From assembly GCA_038503075.1 (NCBI GenBank), contig JBCAML010000004.1, positions 1,509,149-1,573,148 on the forward strand: 64,000 nt of DNA. Reading direction: 5' to 3'. Below, piece after piece: positions 10,098 to 24,200 of this stretch. The notes beneath the pieces are model-generated. The model saw only the letters and a list, made by a program, of their open reading frames with translations, was not told the DNA's origin and did no database searches. The translations under genes were made by a program, and so were the position numbers. This DNA is from Gyromitra esculenta (Eukaryota > Ascomycota > Pezizomycetes > Pezizales > Discinaceae). The first letter of the stretch is position 1; each line of letters begins with the position of its first letter.

Positions 10098-11366
10098 TGA
10101 TGGGTATAGGTTGTTGGGGGGGGGGTTCTACAAATAAAATATTGCGAAACTGGGATTGAAATGCGTAAATGCGTATGCAATTAATTTTTTTTTGCAATTG
10201 AGAAATATTTTTATTACACGAGTTCAAGCTAGGGAACATATAGTTTAATCGGGAGTGTAGAGAGAAGGAGTAAGCCGGGGCGGTTGGGGAAGGGGCTAAA
10301 GGTGGTTTTGGGTGTTTTTTTGCGAAGAGTATCATAACCCTTAGGCTGCATATACAGTTGCATCCAACAAGTCCATGCGGTTTTTGAAGTACTGTGATGC
10401 AGAGGCCATACGAAACCTTCTCAAGAATATAAAATTTTACTCTATTTATCTTTATTATCGTTAATTATCTCATGTTTTTCTCTCTATCGAATACCAAATA
10501 TTTTAGTTGAGATCTGCCTATCCATATCGAGTCCGTAGCGTTGTGGTACTTCAAAAACCGCAGGGTCTTGTTGGACGCAACTATACCTGTTGCGATAATA
10601 AATGAATAAACAAAAGTTAAGGAACATTGGTTGTCGTCAACTTGGCTCTTTGCTTGCGATACTGAGATGTCTTACTGTACCACCCAATAAGGCGATAAAG
10701 TCAGGACAGCTACTCGTCGCCGATAAATTCTTGTTTAATATGTCTGACTCGTTATTTACTTCCAGTGGCCTCCAGCCAGTTACTGTTAATCCCACAGGAA
10801 TTACCGTGTTGTGTTAGCAAATTCTCGTCAAATCCATATCGAACTTATGTATAGTTTTGGAGAACGTTCTAAATTACTGATAGAAGCAGGCCGTTATTTA
10901 CTTTCTGGGTGCTTTCTATCAACTTTCGTGACTGCCTCTTCCAGAAAACCGTTAACTGTCCCTCCCCTCGAAAAGGAATAGCCCCTTCTCATTTCGAAAG
11001 TCAAGCCCCCCTCACCTAGCTCGAGATGGAATTTCCTCCCTGTCTACTGTGGCAAAGTCACTACGCCACCGCACTAAGGCTAAGGAAAAAAAAGTTGAGT
11101 CCCACCATTCAGGAACAGTCCACGTTTGCCATATCTAGCACTTCTCCCTATCCCCATCCCAACACCTGTCCGCTCTTCCCCTAGTTCTACTACCTGGCAA
11201 TCAAAGTTCGGTTCGTATTTCCTTCCCTCCTTCCTTCCCCCGCTTACAACTCTGTAGCTTTTTGCTGTTCCCTTTTTTTCATTGCTTCTGACACATTTCA
11301 CGCTACAGGTAAACCGTCGTTTCTCGCCCAATACTCGGAAGCCCCAACAAAACAAATTTAAACACA
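10098..11366. other. Intergenic region between COQ11 and BFR1
   Basis: 1.27 kb without a supported gene. It contains one inverted-repeat element (10353-10585). A pyrimidine-rich stretch around 11110-11290 lies directly upstream of BFR1 and is likely promoter sequence. Confidence 0.5.
10353..10585. mobile_element. MITE with ~45-bp inverted ends, TA-flanked
   Basis: The left end TACAGTTGCATCCAACAAG (10353 on) and the reverse complement of the right end (TATAGTTGCGTCCAACAAG, ending 10585) match for about 45 bp, including GCGGTTTTTGAAGTAC. TA is present at both borders, as for Tc1/mariner or pogo derivatives. 233 bp, no coding capacity. Confidence 0.8.
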
Positions 11367-13286
11367 ATGGCTGACATCGCATCTACACAAGCCGAGGGCG
11401 GGAAGAAGAACCATGTTCAAAAGCCCGAGAAGCCAGATCAGGAGCTGTTCGAAAAGAACCTTAAGATCGCACAGGATGAGCATAATAGCACTCGGGAGAA
11501 ACTGGTAAGTTCACATCAACTTCTCCCCGTTATTCGTTTACCTTCCATAGACCGTAAATTCGACTATAGCAATTCGTCATATTCGTCGATTGAACCCCCA
11601 ATTACCCTCTGTCTTATTATTATAGTGGGTTTAAACTAACCTACTTGTCCTTCCTAGAACGCTATAAAAGCCCGCCTGGATTCCGTCAAAACCCCCGGCA
11701 AGTCTCCGCGTGAACAAGAGCTCCGCAGCCAACTCAACGCTGTCATTTCAGCGCAGCGAGAGAAGAAAGCTAGCCGTTCCAAGATCGATGAGGAGATTAA
11801 AGTGCTTGAAAATTCTATCAAGGCCAAGAGAAAGGAGCTGGACGCGGCTCAGGGAAAACTCAAGTATAAGACTATTGAGGATCTCGATGCTGCTATTGAG
11901 AAGATGAATAAAGACATGGAGAGTGGGAAGTTGAAGTTGGCGGAGGAACGAAGGACAGTGGTGGAGATTTGTTGGTTTTTTTTTTTTCATAGTTGGATGA
12001 AGAAGCTTGGTAAACATATGCTAATTTACATTGCGAGTTTCTAGCAAGCCTGAATAGGGCCCGAAAAAACTATGCAGCTCTGGGTGAAATTCGGGGGTCC
12101 ATCGACGTCGACAAAACTAAACTCGATGGGCTGAAGCAACAGAAGAGGGATCCCGAAGTTCAGGAACTGAGTGACAAGTATGATGCCATCGAGAAGGAGC
12201 TTGAAGAACTCAAGGCTGAACAAGATGCTGTGTAAGTCGATAGCAGCAAGCTCAAAATTTATGGACCATCACTAATGAAATATAGTTATCAGAGCCGCAA
12301 CAGCCTGCAAGATGAGCGCGCAAAGCTCTACGAGGAGCAACAGGTCAAATGGCAAGCGATCCAGACATTGAGGGATGATTACTTCTCTGCCAAGAATGCC
12401 TTCCGGGCCTACGAACAAGAAGCGTGGAGGATCAAGCGTGAGAAGTGGGCTAGAGAGCAGAAAGAGCAGAAGCAAGCTTATAGGCAAGAGATCGCCCAGA
12501 GGAAAATGGGTATGTTCGATCTTCTGCTAGACGGATATCTGATCTTGCGTGGGCCTCGGAAGAGTGATCGCTGATATTATCTACAGAGGAGGCCTCTGAA
12601 AAGGCTTACACCGCGGAAATAATCACTTGCGAAGGTCTCATCGGCTTCTTTGACCCCTCCTCCGCCGAAGCCGCACGCAAAGCTAAACTTTCCTCAGAGC
12701 CCCGTGCCCTTGCCGCACAACCTACTCGCTCGGTAGATACCAAGCCCAGCGGTGTTAAACTACTTAGCAAAAACGATCGTGAGGAAGACTATTTCATTGG
12801 CACCAGTGGTAAGAAGAAAGGTAAGAAGGGTCGTAAAGGAGCGACCTCGCCCGTCGCCCCCGATTCCGGTGCATCAACTCCGGTTGAGTCTACTTCGACT
12901 ACCAGCGGGAAGTTTAACCTAAGTTTTGGCATTTTGGAGGAGCTGGCGAAAGTTGATGTAGAGACGCCTATGAGTAAGGACGATGTGCCGAAGACACTAG
13001 AGAAACTGAGGACGAAGTTGGCATGGTATAAGGAGAACCAAGAGATAAAGACTAAAAAGGTAGATACTCTCTCTCTCTCTCGTTTTCGAGTGTACAAAAT
13101 ATTTGTGGTGCTAACATAATCCTGTAGAATATCGCCAAGGCACAAAAGGAAATCGACCAGCTTTTGGCCGAAGCTGCCCGGGAGGATGGCGAAGAGCCCA
13201 GCCGCACTACAGATGCTGAACTTAAGGTTGAAGCTAAGGAGGAGAAACCTACCGAGGAAGAAACTACAGAAGAGAAGGCAGAGTAA
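11367..13286 (+). CDS. BFR1: Bfr1-like coiled-coil nuclear segregation protein
   Basis: Homologue of yeast Bfr1, an RNP-associated coiled-coil protein that binds translating ribosomes and mRNAs at the ER and affects nuclear segregation and secretion. Six exons: 11367-11504, 11658-11970, 12045-12231, 12286-12509, 12587-13059, 13128-13286; product 497 aa, the usual size. The N-terminal half is heptad-rich (KARLDSVKTPGKSPREQELR, then KSIKAKRKEL-like segments) and a second coiled coil covers about residues 165-300 (DERAKLYEEQQVKWQ). A basic KKKGKKGRKG patch lies in the middle and the C-terminus is Glu/Lys rich. The donor of intron 2 is an unusual GTTGGT followed by a T-run; the alternative donor at 12010 would leave a 35-nt intron, too short. 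Confidence 0.9.
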
Positions 13287-16200
13287 TGATGCCACTTTTA
13301 TTGTGTACTTCACGGGCTACTGTAGAGATAGGGGTTGAATGGCATAGGTTGAGTAACATAGTTGAGTTAGGTGAGAAAATTTCGTTGGATCACTTATTTT
13401 ATTTTACTTATTACCATGGCGGATATCTTTTTCATTCTGTGCAAAACAACAAAAATGGGGCCTGTGGTTTCTTTATTTGCAATTGAAAAAAGTTTTGGCT
13501 TAAAAGTTACGAATTGGTGAATGATATTGTGAATGGAATGGGTGGTTAGTTCTATAGTTTGCCTCGATTATTCTTGCGAAGAATTTACAAGCCACGCAGT
13601 TTCTTCTAATTGATATTCTCCTTCATAGGTTTTAATTATCATTGTTCTTTTTGTGGAGCTTTTAATTCCTTACATTATGGAGGGAGTCTCTATGGTAAAA
13701 TAAATGCATCTAAAATTGCATGAATGGTGCCTTGTACGACAGAACAAAGTAGTGCCGCTACCTTCACCTTATCCGCCTCTTCTAGATCTTTATAGAGAGC
13801 CCGTGTTCCCTTAGGGTGCCTTTGTGAGTTTGTGGATGCATACGTTGTGAGAATATTTTTAGAATTTTATTCCCCAACTGGTCTCTTCCATTTTTCTTGC
13901 GTGCATGAAATATCTATCTATCTATCTCCGTTTTTCTTATTTGCTGCCTTCGCTTTTTGACGAGGAGAAGTGGATATACGCATATCTAGTTAGGTTTCAT
14001 TCCGCTCATGTTGCGCTGCAACGCACTGCAAAATGGATACTTAAGAAACGATGACCTTTGGAGATGAAATCGGTATTGAAATCTCGTCCAACACGCAATA
14101 CAAAATCTACAGTAAATATTTACAGACAAAGACAGCGAACAATCGCACCAGGATCATCAAGAAATGTTCTAGTTTCAACTAACTACGCCTTAACTAAAAA
14201 AAAAAAAGAGCTTAACCTACACTCAAGGTAGATCGAACAATACCTGATGGCGTTAGCCTGATTCCCCCGGAGAAGGCTACATAACCTATGGTTATGCATC
14301 AGTTTTAACGCACATCTTTGAGCTTTGTTTATAGTCGTTTGCTACACCTACGCTACTAGAAATTATTATTTATATGGAATCGATTATAATTTCGAAGATG
14401 GGCTACTAAAATTCGGGAATTGGGTGAGTATGGCCGCCATGCTTAGCAACCTTTAATATTTAAGTGGTCCTGGGAGCGAGTTTACTGGATGGCCTCAAGA
14501 AGGTAGGATTCACTATAGGTAAGACACCCATAAGCACTTTCTCGCCTTTGACCCTTTTAATAGTCAGTGACGCGTCGTATCTAAGACCCAAAAGGGTAGG
14601 ATCCCACAAGAAAAATCACCTGGAAATCACGATGGATTTCTATGCTATCATACAATCTCGAGAATAATGAAATGGGCTAGGCCGGACGGAGCTGAAACAA
14701 TTTGACTAAAATAATTTGACTAGGTAGGTAAGTGACTAATTGGGATAGTAACTCCTCAAACTCAGCAACCGTTTCAGGACTCCCCCAGTATTTCTGAAGA
14801 GCTATTTAGAACTAGTTGGCCGGCCAAGCCAGTTCGCTATTCTCGAGAGTATACGGTATACATGATTAATTCCACGTATCCTAGAGCCGTAAAAAGGTCC
14901 ACACTATAGCCCGAGATAGCTTGTTCGCCTACATGTTAAGATTTCAAATACTCGGGAGGACAGTTGACTTGGATTCAAAATATAGGAGTATGAAGTGATA
15001 TTAGCTCTCTGCAGCCTTCCTGGTGGGCTAACATATCTGCAGCCTCTATAGGCTGAAAATTATAATTTATACATCGATATCTAGAATAAACTATTTCGTC
15101 TTCAGTTTTCTTTTGTTTCTTAGTTTCATTGCAAACCGATAACTATTAAGAAAACACGTCCAGCGCTTAAACAAAGCAATATTCGAGTGATATTTAGTGA
15201 TTACGCATAACTCCTGTGTGTGTATGGGTGGAGATCTTTATGAATCGCTAGCATTCTGCTAACTCCCTAGTTAATTTAATTTTCGCTTAAAGTAAAATTG
15301 GAAATTTCTCTGATATAAACTTTTTTCCGAGTGTGATTCGCCTGTCTTCTTTGCCAGATTTCATTTGTAAACAATTCCAATGTCCAAGTAGTAGTAGTAG
15401 TAGTAGAATTCATTTACGCATCCAACCCTTGGGTTATGGCGATCGCACTATCTAAACAAAAACAAACACAACAAAACAAAAAACACCTAAAAACAAAAAA
15501 AAAAACCCCCCAACATAGCAACCTCTTCATCTCTTATCTGCAATTCCAATGTCCAAGACCTAAATGAGCATACTAATAAATCTATTAGGGGGCTACCAGT
15601 GATACTTCATATTAACACGAGAGATACATACTTGAGTACGGCTGGCTTGTAACTAGATGGACTTAAGCTTAGATCTAGGTATTTACATCGGATATCATAC
15701 TCGCTCAATGGATAAATAAGTGGATAAAATCATGCTTAACGTCGAGCATAGTGAACTGAACAACTTAATGACCACATACATGTATTATTCTAGACAAAAT
15801 TAATTAGCTGGGTGTTTAGCTGGGGCAACCACCTTCCTTTCCAAGATACTATCAAGTAAGAGGTATAGAATTCACGTATCTCCATATTAATATATTGCTA
15901 GGAGCGACTACTCTCACAGAGGTAAACACACCCTGGCCAAGAGATCAGAAGAGAGATCAGAAGAGAAATGTAGAGAGGGCAGCATTTTGATGCTTCTCAC
16001 ACCGGCCAATGACAACGTAAATACTGATAAACTTACAATTACCTGTCCTGAAAAGAGCTCTCGGGCAGAAATTCCGAGGGGAACAAAATCCAATGAAGCT
16101 TCGGAAAACAGTATTCCAACGGGAACCTTGGAAAGGGGAAGATAACCCATCCTACGGCCTAAACTGCGTCGTGGTAATAGCCGGCAGTTTGACGCTATGT

Positions 16201-19200
16201 TTACCGGCCCGGGCTTCTAAGCTCGGCGAACACCCCAAATGCCCTAGATGCAGATATCAGGCTGATTTACCGGAAGCCTAATGCCGCTAGTAGTAGGTAT
16301 TACAGACCATGAAAATATAGATTCCTTCTACAGGAAAACCCCTGCGGGCAGCCCCTACGATAGGTACGGTAGTCTCCAAGTTAAGAGCATTCGCGCGGAA
16401 GTCTAACTTGCTATCCTAATAGTTAGCTACTATACATACGTACGTACAACCACAGATGTAAATGGTGAGTGATTACCACGCTCGTACATAGCTATATATT
16501 CTCAAATTTAGGTTAGGTCTCTATTTTCTAGCCTATTATCATATGCCATCGCGTGCCTAACATGGCTTGCAAGCTTGTATAACTACGTGTATTATATAGT
16601 TTAGTATATAAGCATTTTATACTCAAATATTTACGGCCATGTACCGCATAAAATTTTCAAATCGATGTGTGAACCCCAGCCGTTTGTACCACTGCTCATC
16701 AGAAAGCCTATGAAAAAGAATCTGCTCGAATCACGGATTATCACTCACTAGTATAAATCACAACCATGTAATGCGTGCCTGCGCAGCCTAGAAGCCTAAG
16801 GTAGTATTTTCCAGCAGTCAGATTGGCCGGAGCGAAGACTTGACGTGTGGTATTTAGATTTTCCTATGTATGTAGCTGCGAGACTGCCCTGTCATCGGAT
16901 AGCCACCCCCTGTTAGTAAATAGCGTATCGTCTATGTTGCATAGTAATTTTGACCTGCCCGATAATTGTAAATGAAGATTCTCTGCGATGTCGGATAGTT
17001 TCCTATGTATCCAGCGATCGAGTTTCTAAAGAGCAAGCACACATCTGCATTTGTGCATGTACAACTGCCAATTACCACAAACTCTTGAGGTAGACACGCA
17101 TCCCGGAAGTTCCACCAGGTCATTACCGCTTTAAACTACTAGCATATAAAAAAAGTTATTTAGAGTAAATGTTTTTATGACGCTATAAATAGCCTATAAA
17201 CGGTACGTGGCATTCTCGAACATAGATTTGGTTAAAATGCAGTCTAGGTTCGTACACGGAAGGTGAAGGTATGTATGTTTTACTTTGTGAATTGCATCAG
17301 GTACATATTTGTGTTCATCGTTTTCGAGGAAACCTTATTTGTAGAACCCAGCAAGATCTTAAGAGCATGGATACATCCAAGGTGGCTATTGGCTATGCAA
17401 CGAAAAAAGCATTCTCTCAAGCTTTATCTAATCGCTTGATCACAACAATCGCGTTTAGATTGCCATGGCCAAGGCATGTGTAGACGAGACTATCTGCAGG
17501 CTGTTTAACTTCTAACGAGCAAAAAAGGGAAAGTAAAAAACTGCCGTTCTAGAGCCTCCCTGAGACTGAAAGACCAGTACACAATTGATAACCTGAAGGT
17601 TCTGTAGGCGAGAACGGCCTGGACTGAACTGGACTGTGGCTTCTGTAGCCAGGATTCCATACAAGGTTTGCCAGATCAGACTTGCGTCTACAAGCCTGTG
17701 GCCAGAGAGCTGGTACTTTACTGGACGTAGAAAGTTTCAAGCCTCAAGGTCCTATCGTAACGATAGGCAAATTAAATTCGGGGGAGGGTGGGTTGTGAAC
17801 GCTGTTTAGACAAGGTAGGGGCCTTGTCTAGTTCACTTATTACAATGCAGGGCAAATCGGGAGGGGCTAAATTTACGTTACCCTACAATCTAACCAGGCA
17901 TGGGGAAAACGTACCTTAATGCGGTGGATGCGGGGCTATCTTTCTAGTCCGATCGCGAGCCTATGAATGGCCGAGTGTGGCAGATATGTACTATGTCCGA
18001 GGATATCCATAGGGATGCTGGTGACAATATGCGATTTTCCCTGAAACACTAGCTGCCTCTGAAAAGCGGCAGATGTTCAACCATGCATGCGATCATGATA
18101 AATATCCAACCCCAGTAGTCACAAGAGTGCTCTATTTGAAGTAGATAACTGCTTAAAGGGGATCTAGGGGATCCCGCTGAGCATATCCTAGCAGCGGGAT
18201 GTCCGCGGACTAGGCATTTCCTGGAACTGAGGAACAAGGTTTCGTGAGAGAGAAGCCTGGGGGCTTGATGGTTGTAAGGAAACAGCCACCTAACTCTCCC
18301 GCTTTTAAAGCCACTCTGAGTTTGATCCCATGTAATGCTTTCAACTCAATCCACAGAATACGCTCAAGATCGCTGTACCCGCTATGTATGCGCGTCCTGC
18401 AAAAAAATTAATGAATTTATCTAATGAGCACTATCGGCGGCTGCTTGTAAAACGTGATACATGCATATGCACAATAGTTCCAAATACTACATGTGCTCTA
18501 TATTACTTGCGGAGCGACTAGATTCAGCATAAGTGTCTTTGATCCTTCGAAGATCTGCTCAAACTCTCGCAGACACATTGGTACTGGATGGGGGCGAGTG
18601 ATCAGGCGTGTAATTACGTCATGGGAAGGATCGGATTCGTTACTTTAGATCTTGACTACATGTACCCAATCACGCTTTCGATGGTTGAATTAAAACTCTG
18701 TCCAGCCCAGAGTTTATTATTGGAACAGAATTCTGGAAGAGCCCACAGAGCTGAGGGCATTTTCAACCAACCCCAAATGGTAGTTTTCAACCCCTGGGTG
18801 TACGCGTTCAGGTATGTCAAAAACGGAATGGAAAAGATAAAATGCAGTCAGTCCCAACAATACTGAAGATAACATAGCTCGCTTAAATGTTTCACGCAAA
18901 AAAATTTGCCGTTGCTGAGCATTCTTCCGAGTAGCAAAACATTGCATTGTATGTCGTCTGTACGTGCTTCCGTCCCGCGGCACGACCTGTCAAACGGGAG
19001 GGCCGGTTTTTGACGTCGCTTGGCATCTCTCGGCAATCTAATCAGTTGTGAGTCTTTTCGGAAGATTTCAACTCCATCACCGTGGTTGCCGAGTACCGGA
19101 CCATGGTAACACGCATCACATCACCAGATTCAAGATCTACAGCGATAGTTATATTAGATCCATTTATGGTTGAGGATCTCAAAGCCCCTAAATTACTTAA

Positions 19201-19981
19201 ATAAAAGCCAATTATACGAATAGAGAAAAGGTCCGTGTGTATTGAACACTTGCCCGTAATCTTACCCGCAAGCGAAAATCATGGGTCGGATACTCGTTAT
19301 GTGCAACATTCGCTTCTGGCAACAGCTCGACTCTGTGGATTCAACTGGACAAGCAGCTATGATCACGGAAATTCTCTCCGAGGGAAAATCCGGCAGATAA
19401 ATCCGCAAAAAGAAAACCTTTTCGTGTCCTTCTCCTTCAATATCATCCTAAACAGAAAGAAAATGAAATGCAAGTGACCGCGTCATACCCATATTTCTCC
19501 ATAAAAATGTATAGAAGAACAAATAAAAGATTCTAGCCATGAAAAGCTAGCAGTTATAATTGTACCTTCAAAAATAGAGATGCAAGGAGACCGTAAGAAA
19601 TGCTCAAGTGCAAGAAATAACTCCACTGAACCCTATGTATAAACAAAAAAGAACTGAAACTAAAATTTGGCGAATGCTTAAAGCACTCTTCCTATACAAA
19701 CACATGATAAACCCAGAAGCCTTTAAAGAAACAAAATTTGAATCGGCACTTGCCGTTAATGCATGATCCAATATGCACCCCGTTCCCCAGATAAATTTAA
19801 CAGAAGATATTGAAACAAGAAATTCAAACGAATAAAAAAAAACGTATTTCCAAAAAGAACCGTATGATCAAGATCAAACTCCGATTTTGTTGGCGTGATT
19901 CTAGGTTGATGTCTATGACAAAGAGACCTCAAAATTTGTGAAGAAATTCGTGAACGTGCCTGACTTAACGACCCAAATGAA
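13287..19981. other. Gene-free stretch between BFR1 and the homeobox gene
   Basis: About 6.7 kb, AT-rich, with stops in all frames at short intervals. No conserved protein fragment, tRNA or rRNA is recognisable. It holds simple repeats (ATCT units near 13914, GTA units near 15390) and two TACATGTA octamers (15777, 18657). It is probably decayed repeat sequence, but I cannot assign a family. Confidence 0.5.
15372..15557. repeat. Short direct repeat around a microsatellite
   Basis: The 17-mer CAATTCCAATGTCCAAG occurs at 15372-15388 and again at 15541-15557. Between them lie a GTA microsatellite (near 15388-15406) and an A/C-rich low-complexity run (about 15455-15515). Replication slippage is a simple explanation. 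Confidence 0.7.
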
Positions 19982-21263
19982 TCACTGACTAGAGCCTGGA
20001 TTTCCCATCGAATGAGATGGCTTCTGGTCCGGATCTACCCGACTTGTGTTTGTGATACTTGGTATTCTTCGTCGGCGAGCGTTGATAAACCAATTGCTTA
20101 CCTGCGCTTTAAGTTAGATGGGCAATTAATGGAAAGGCGTAGCTGTTACATACTTGATTGATATTAAGGCCTGTTTGTGCCATCAACATCTGCTTTTCGT
20201 CTTCTGTTGGGTATGGATGGTGCAGATGATCGTTTAGCCAGCCTCGAAGAAGATCTGTAACGTGTTTAGGCAGGTTTCCTCTCCGTCGCTTTCCAGGACG
20301 GCCGTGATCGAAATGATCCATAGTCATGTCCACAGTGTGCCCACTAGTAGAAAATGGTGATCTATTTTCCATCATCATCGGTTGCGCGGAGGCATAGCTA
20401 GAATTTCTTTGTGGTTGAGAATAAGAAGAATGAGAGTAGTATTGATGAGAATACTGCTGTACTGGGGAGGAACTTCGGTACGAGGAGCCGCCAGACATCC
20501 CAGAAGCCCCAGAATATCGGTTATACTCTTGAGGCTGCTGATACCGCATATCATGGTCGATAGGGGATGTATAGGAAGATTGCTGGGTAGTCTGCGGATG
20601 GGACTGGCTATGGACGAATAACGATGGGAGTGTGACGGATTGTGGTCTGTCGGAGAGGTCCATATCGAAAGATGACCCTCGTGAGGATGTTAATGAGGTT
20701 ACAGGCGGCAAGTATGGGCTAGGTCTATTATCGTTCACATATAAAGATGAGGTTGATGAGATGATGCTTATTCGCCTCTGATCTACAGATGAGGTGGGTG
20801 ATACATAGTTCTGTCCGTCATAACGAGCATCGACAGGATCACTCGAAACTATCCGCCCGCCTGTCAGAGATATATTGGGAACTGAGCAGGTACTTGCCGT
20901 CGCCCTGCGTTGGCTAGGTGATGACGATAGAACGGGTGTACTTGAGGAGGAATCGGATATAGCGCTTGATGGGCTCTGAGACACTCTTCTATGTGCCTGG
21001 AAAGTTGGTGAACCTCGATCTGCCATCCTTCGTGGCATAGAGCTTGATGAAGCGTGCATTTCTCGCGAGTTTTGTGTAGGATTGTGTGAATAGAACTCCG
21101 GTATGGCCTTTTTTCTCTCTCTTCATCAGCTAATCAGCTCCCAGAAACGAAGTGAGCCAGATTATCTTAGATATTTCTTTACCTGATGCAGAGGCGGGAG
21201 GGATTGTTCAACCCCAGGAAAATTAGCTGAGGAAGTAGGCCCCATTGCCATAGTGCTTGCCAT
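19982..21263 (-). CDS. TALE-class homeobox transcription factor
   Basis: Nuclear DNA-binding regulator of the TALE/KN homeodomain group, known in fungi from Cup9/Tos8 and related developmental factors. Three exons on the minus strand: 21183-21263, 20154-21107, 19982-20101; product 384 aa. The N-terminal ~290 residues are Ser/Pro/Gln/Tyr-rich and disordered. The homeodomain lies at about residues 298-358: basic arm GKRRRGNLPKHV, the TALE three-residue extension HPYPTEDEK, and recognition helix NQVSNWFINARRRR, which the last intron splits between Gln and Val. The start was chosen at 21263 because the first exon (MASTMAMGPTSSANFPG) splices in frame to AIPEFYSHNPT; the later ATG at 21059 is internal. 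The C-terminal tail after the homeodomain is only ~25 aa. Confidence 0.93.
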
Positions 21264-24200
21264 TACTCTGTTGCGACCCCGATCAAGTGGGGATGTGTCC
21301 ATATGATATCCAACAAAGCAAGATTGTAGTAGAGTCGAGGGCGTAGATATTTAACAGAATTTATCTGCTAATGTGCTATTATTATCCTAATCGACAAACC
21401 AAAGTTAGTCAAACACCGAATGTGACGTCCCCTGCGCAGCAGGCTTCAAAATAATCGTGGTTTTCTTGTCAATGTGAAGAGCAAGCCCCATGACCCCGAA
21501 GTGAACCGTGAAACTCGTCCCCAGAACCACACGAGGAACTACAGCCAAAGCAAGAACATACAGAATCCAGCACGCACGCACTATAAGAAATATGGCGTTC
21601 AAACAAGTAAGGCTATCCTTGAAAAATTATCGTTGCAAGAAGAAAGGCGGGGCACAAGAAACAATCGGATAGAACACCTGCAGTGGTGAAACAATCCGTA
21701 ACAAGGGGCCGAGTCCAGATTCCAGAAGGCAGAGATCGGAAGATTTATAACGCAAGCTGTACAAGGAGAGAAAAAGATTGGCACCTACCAAGGACGTATT
21801 TATGTGGGGATCAAGTGCGGTAGGGGGTCAGGCGCTTTATATCGGCGACAAAACAAAGGAAACGCCGATGAGCGTTGAAAAGAACTGGCTATAAGGCGTG
21901 GCTCGAACAGACAAATCGTTGCAATGGCTTTGGATTAAGCCCTACAGAGCCTAGAATTGAAGACTGGGGTGAGGCTTCGACGGATGTTCACTTTTGCTCG
22001 CTTGAGATGGATTATGCCGATAATTTCCCGATTGCCTGCGATACCGAGAGTTTGGCAGATGGCGACAATGCAGTCTTTCTTAGTTGGACGAAGTTCTGGC
22101 ACGAGAGGTAAATTGTGATGCCCCAGACCCAACGATGATGACAATGAATGCTTCGCAGGCTGGTTTGTACCTGATAGGGTAAAGGAAGCACACGATTGAA
22201 TTGTAACACTGTGAGAACGACCACGCAGAGGTTTGCCTGCTTAAAGACCCAACGCCAACAGAAACGTGCCTGCGAAGAGCAGAAGAGGGAAGCGCGGGAA
22301 GAAGAAGAAACAAAAGAGGGCTGGAGGGCAAACGCAGAAGACCGCTATCGGAGCAGGGACGGCGTCATGTCGCGCAGAACAGCTGTACCGCTATCCCCTC
22401 AATGTCCAACCACTAAACACTACAGCAAGAGTTCCAGCCAGTCTACCACCAGACACCTTGCGTGGAGCCGATGTCGATCGCCACACGCACCTGAGCCTGT
22501 CAAGTTTATCGCTTGTCTTGTCTCGGGCTACTCGGCGGACTATACCACCAGAGGTGCCAGGAGGTCTGTGTATATGTAAGGAGGGTGCCTGCTTCTGCTC
22601 GCCGTCTGTCAGTCGAGCTGACGCACAGTTGGGATGCTCGATCGTACAGTCGGTGAGAGGTCCCACAAGGGCACTGGCAACTGGGCAACTAACTAGCTAG
22701 TCTGTACATAAAATCGAAGTACCTACAGAACGACAACTCGATACCAGCAAGACCATGGGAAGAAGACCACATGAGCTAGGATAGACAAGGTCTGCACTGC
22801 GCAGATGTGCGGCAAGTTTCTTCATCCTATCCTAGCAACCCCCCTCCACCTAAGAACAAATATTCCTCAGCCATACCGTGGTCTCCCTGTCCGGCGCAAT
22901 ACAGCGGCCTAAAGCCCACCTGAAACCATACTGGACTGGTTACTGGATTTACCAGGCATTTTGAGGCTTGATCGATCGGCTCTCAAATGATGCCTACATG
23001 ATTGCCGGATATGATCGTCGGACCCAGGACAGACATGACAAAAAAGGAGAATGATCACCCGGCGCCATCTGGGACATGGGTCGGAAAGAAAACACACCAG
23101 GGTCTACTCTACTAAAGGTAAAAGGAGGAAACTTGACAGCTGCTGCGGACAAGGAAACACATGTATATTGCGGTTTGAGGGTGTCGTTGTTCCTTACCTC
23201 CCCAGCGGAAATTCCTCCTCTCAAATTTCCCACCAATTTCTAGGGATTGGAATTTAGGAAACCCCGGCCTCTGTGCTGCTTTCGGTACCAATTCTCGGTC
23301 TATGATCGCCGACCGTTCTTCTCTTTTAAAAAAGGAAATATCGACCAGCCTCCCTTGCTCTAGAAATGGCGCGCAAAGCACGTCATTGGCAAATTTTCCT
23401 TTAGACTTTGCATGGTAAACGTGTGAAAAGAAACACCACCATCACCACTAAATGTGAATCAAAAGATGCTGAACTCACTGAGATTTGACACCTTAGACAG
23501 CAACTGACAAAAAAGAGAAACTGGCTGGTTTATTTGACAATCATGCACATAACCGGGCAGCAGGGGCCAGATGATGCCGGCTGAGAAGGGGGTAGCGAAC
23601 CGAAAGAATTCCGACAGGGATGGAGGGCGGGACAAGGGTGGGTTGACATGGTTGGCACTGGCAATTGTCTGCCACTTTGCAAGGGGACCCCACCTATTAC
23701 CGAGAAAACAGAACGCGATACGAACAAGATCTCTTTTCCTTCTACTACACCACTCCGGATCTGGAAACGGGGGGAGGGGAAAAAGAAAAGTTAACATATC
23801 TGAAGTGCAGAAAAATTACCCACTCCCTTCTCCGAAAGAAAAAAGGCTACCAGTAACCACACACGGCAAATCTGCCCTGACCTGAAGAAATTTCACTGGG
23901 GTGCTAAATGTCATGATCCTTGTAACACTCGATGTCAGCTAGACTCATGGTTAAACCGCAGTAGGAACGGGAGGAGACGAACCTCTTATCCTCGGCCTGG
24001 TTACGTGCACAAACTATCACTTGACTTGAAGCAGTAAAGGCTTGACCTTAGAAGACTGCTTGTAGCCGATCTTGATGTTGACCTGAGTCTAGCAAACTTT
24101 GGTTTATAAATCATTATCAAATAGTACTAATAATAGTTCGCAAAGTTTGCCGGGCCTCATATCGTAATCCCGTATAAAACCAACAACGTAATAAAGAAAG

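Noticed and set aside
11971..12044. Alternative BFR1 splice at 12010
   Set aside because: It would leave a 35-nt intron and add a Phe run to the coiled coil.
22196..22700. Overlapping ORFs of 127 and 144 codons
   Set aside because: Two frames of the same stretch, Arg/Lys/Thr-rich, no family similarity, no splice context.
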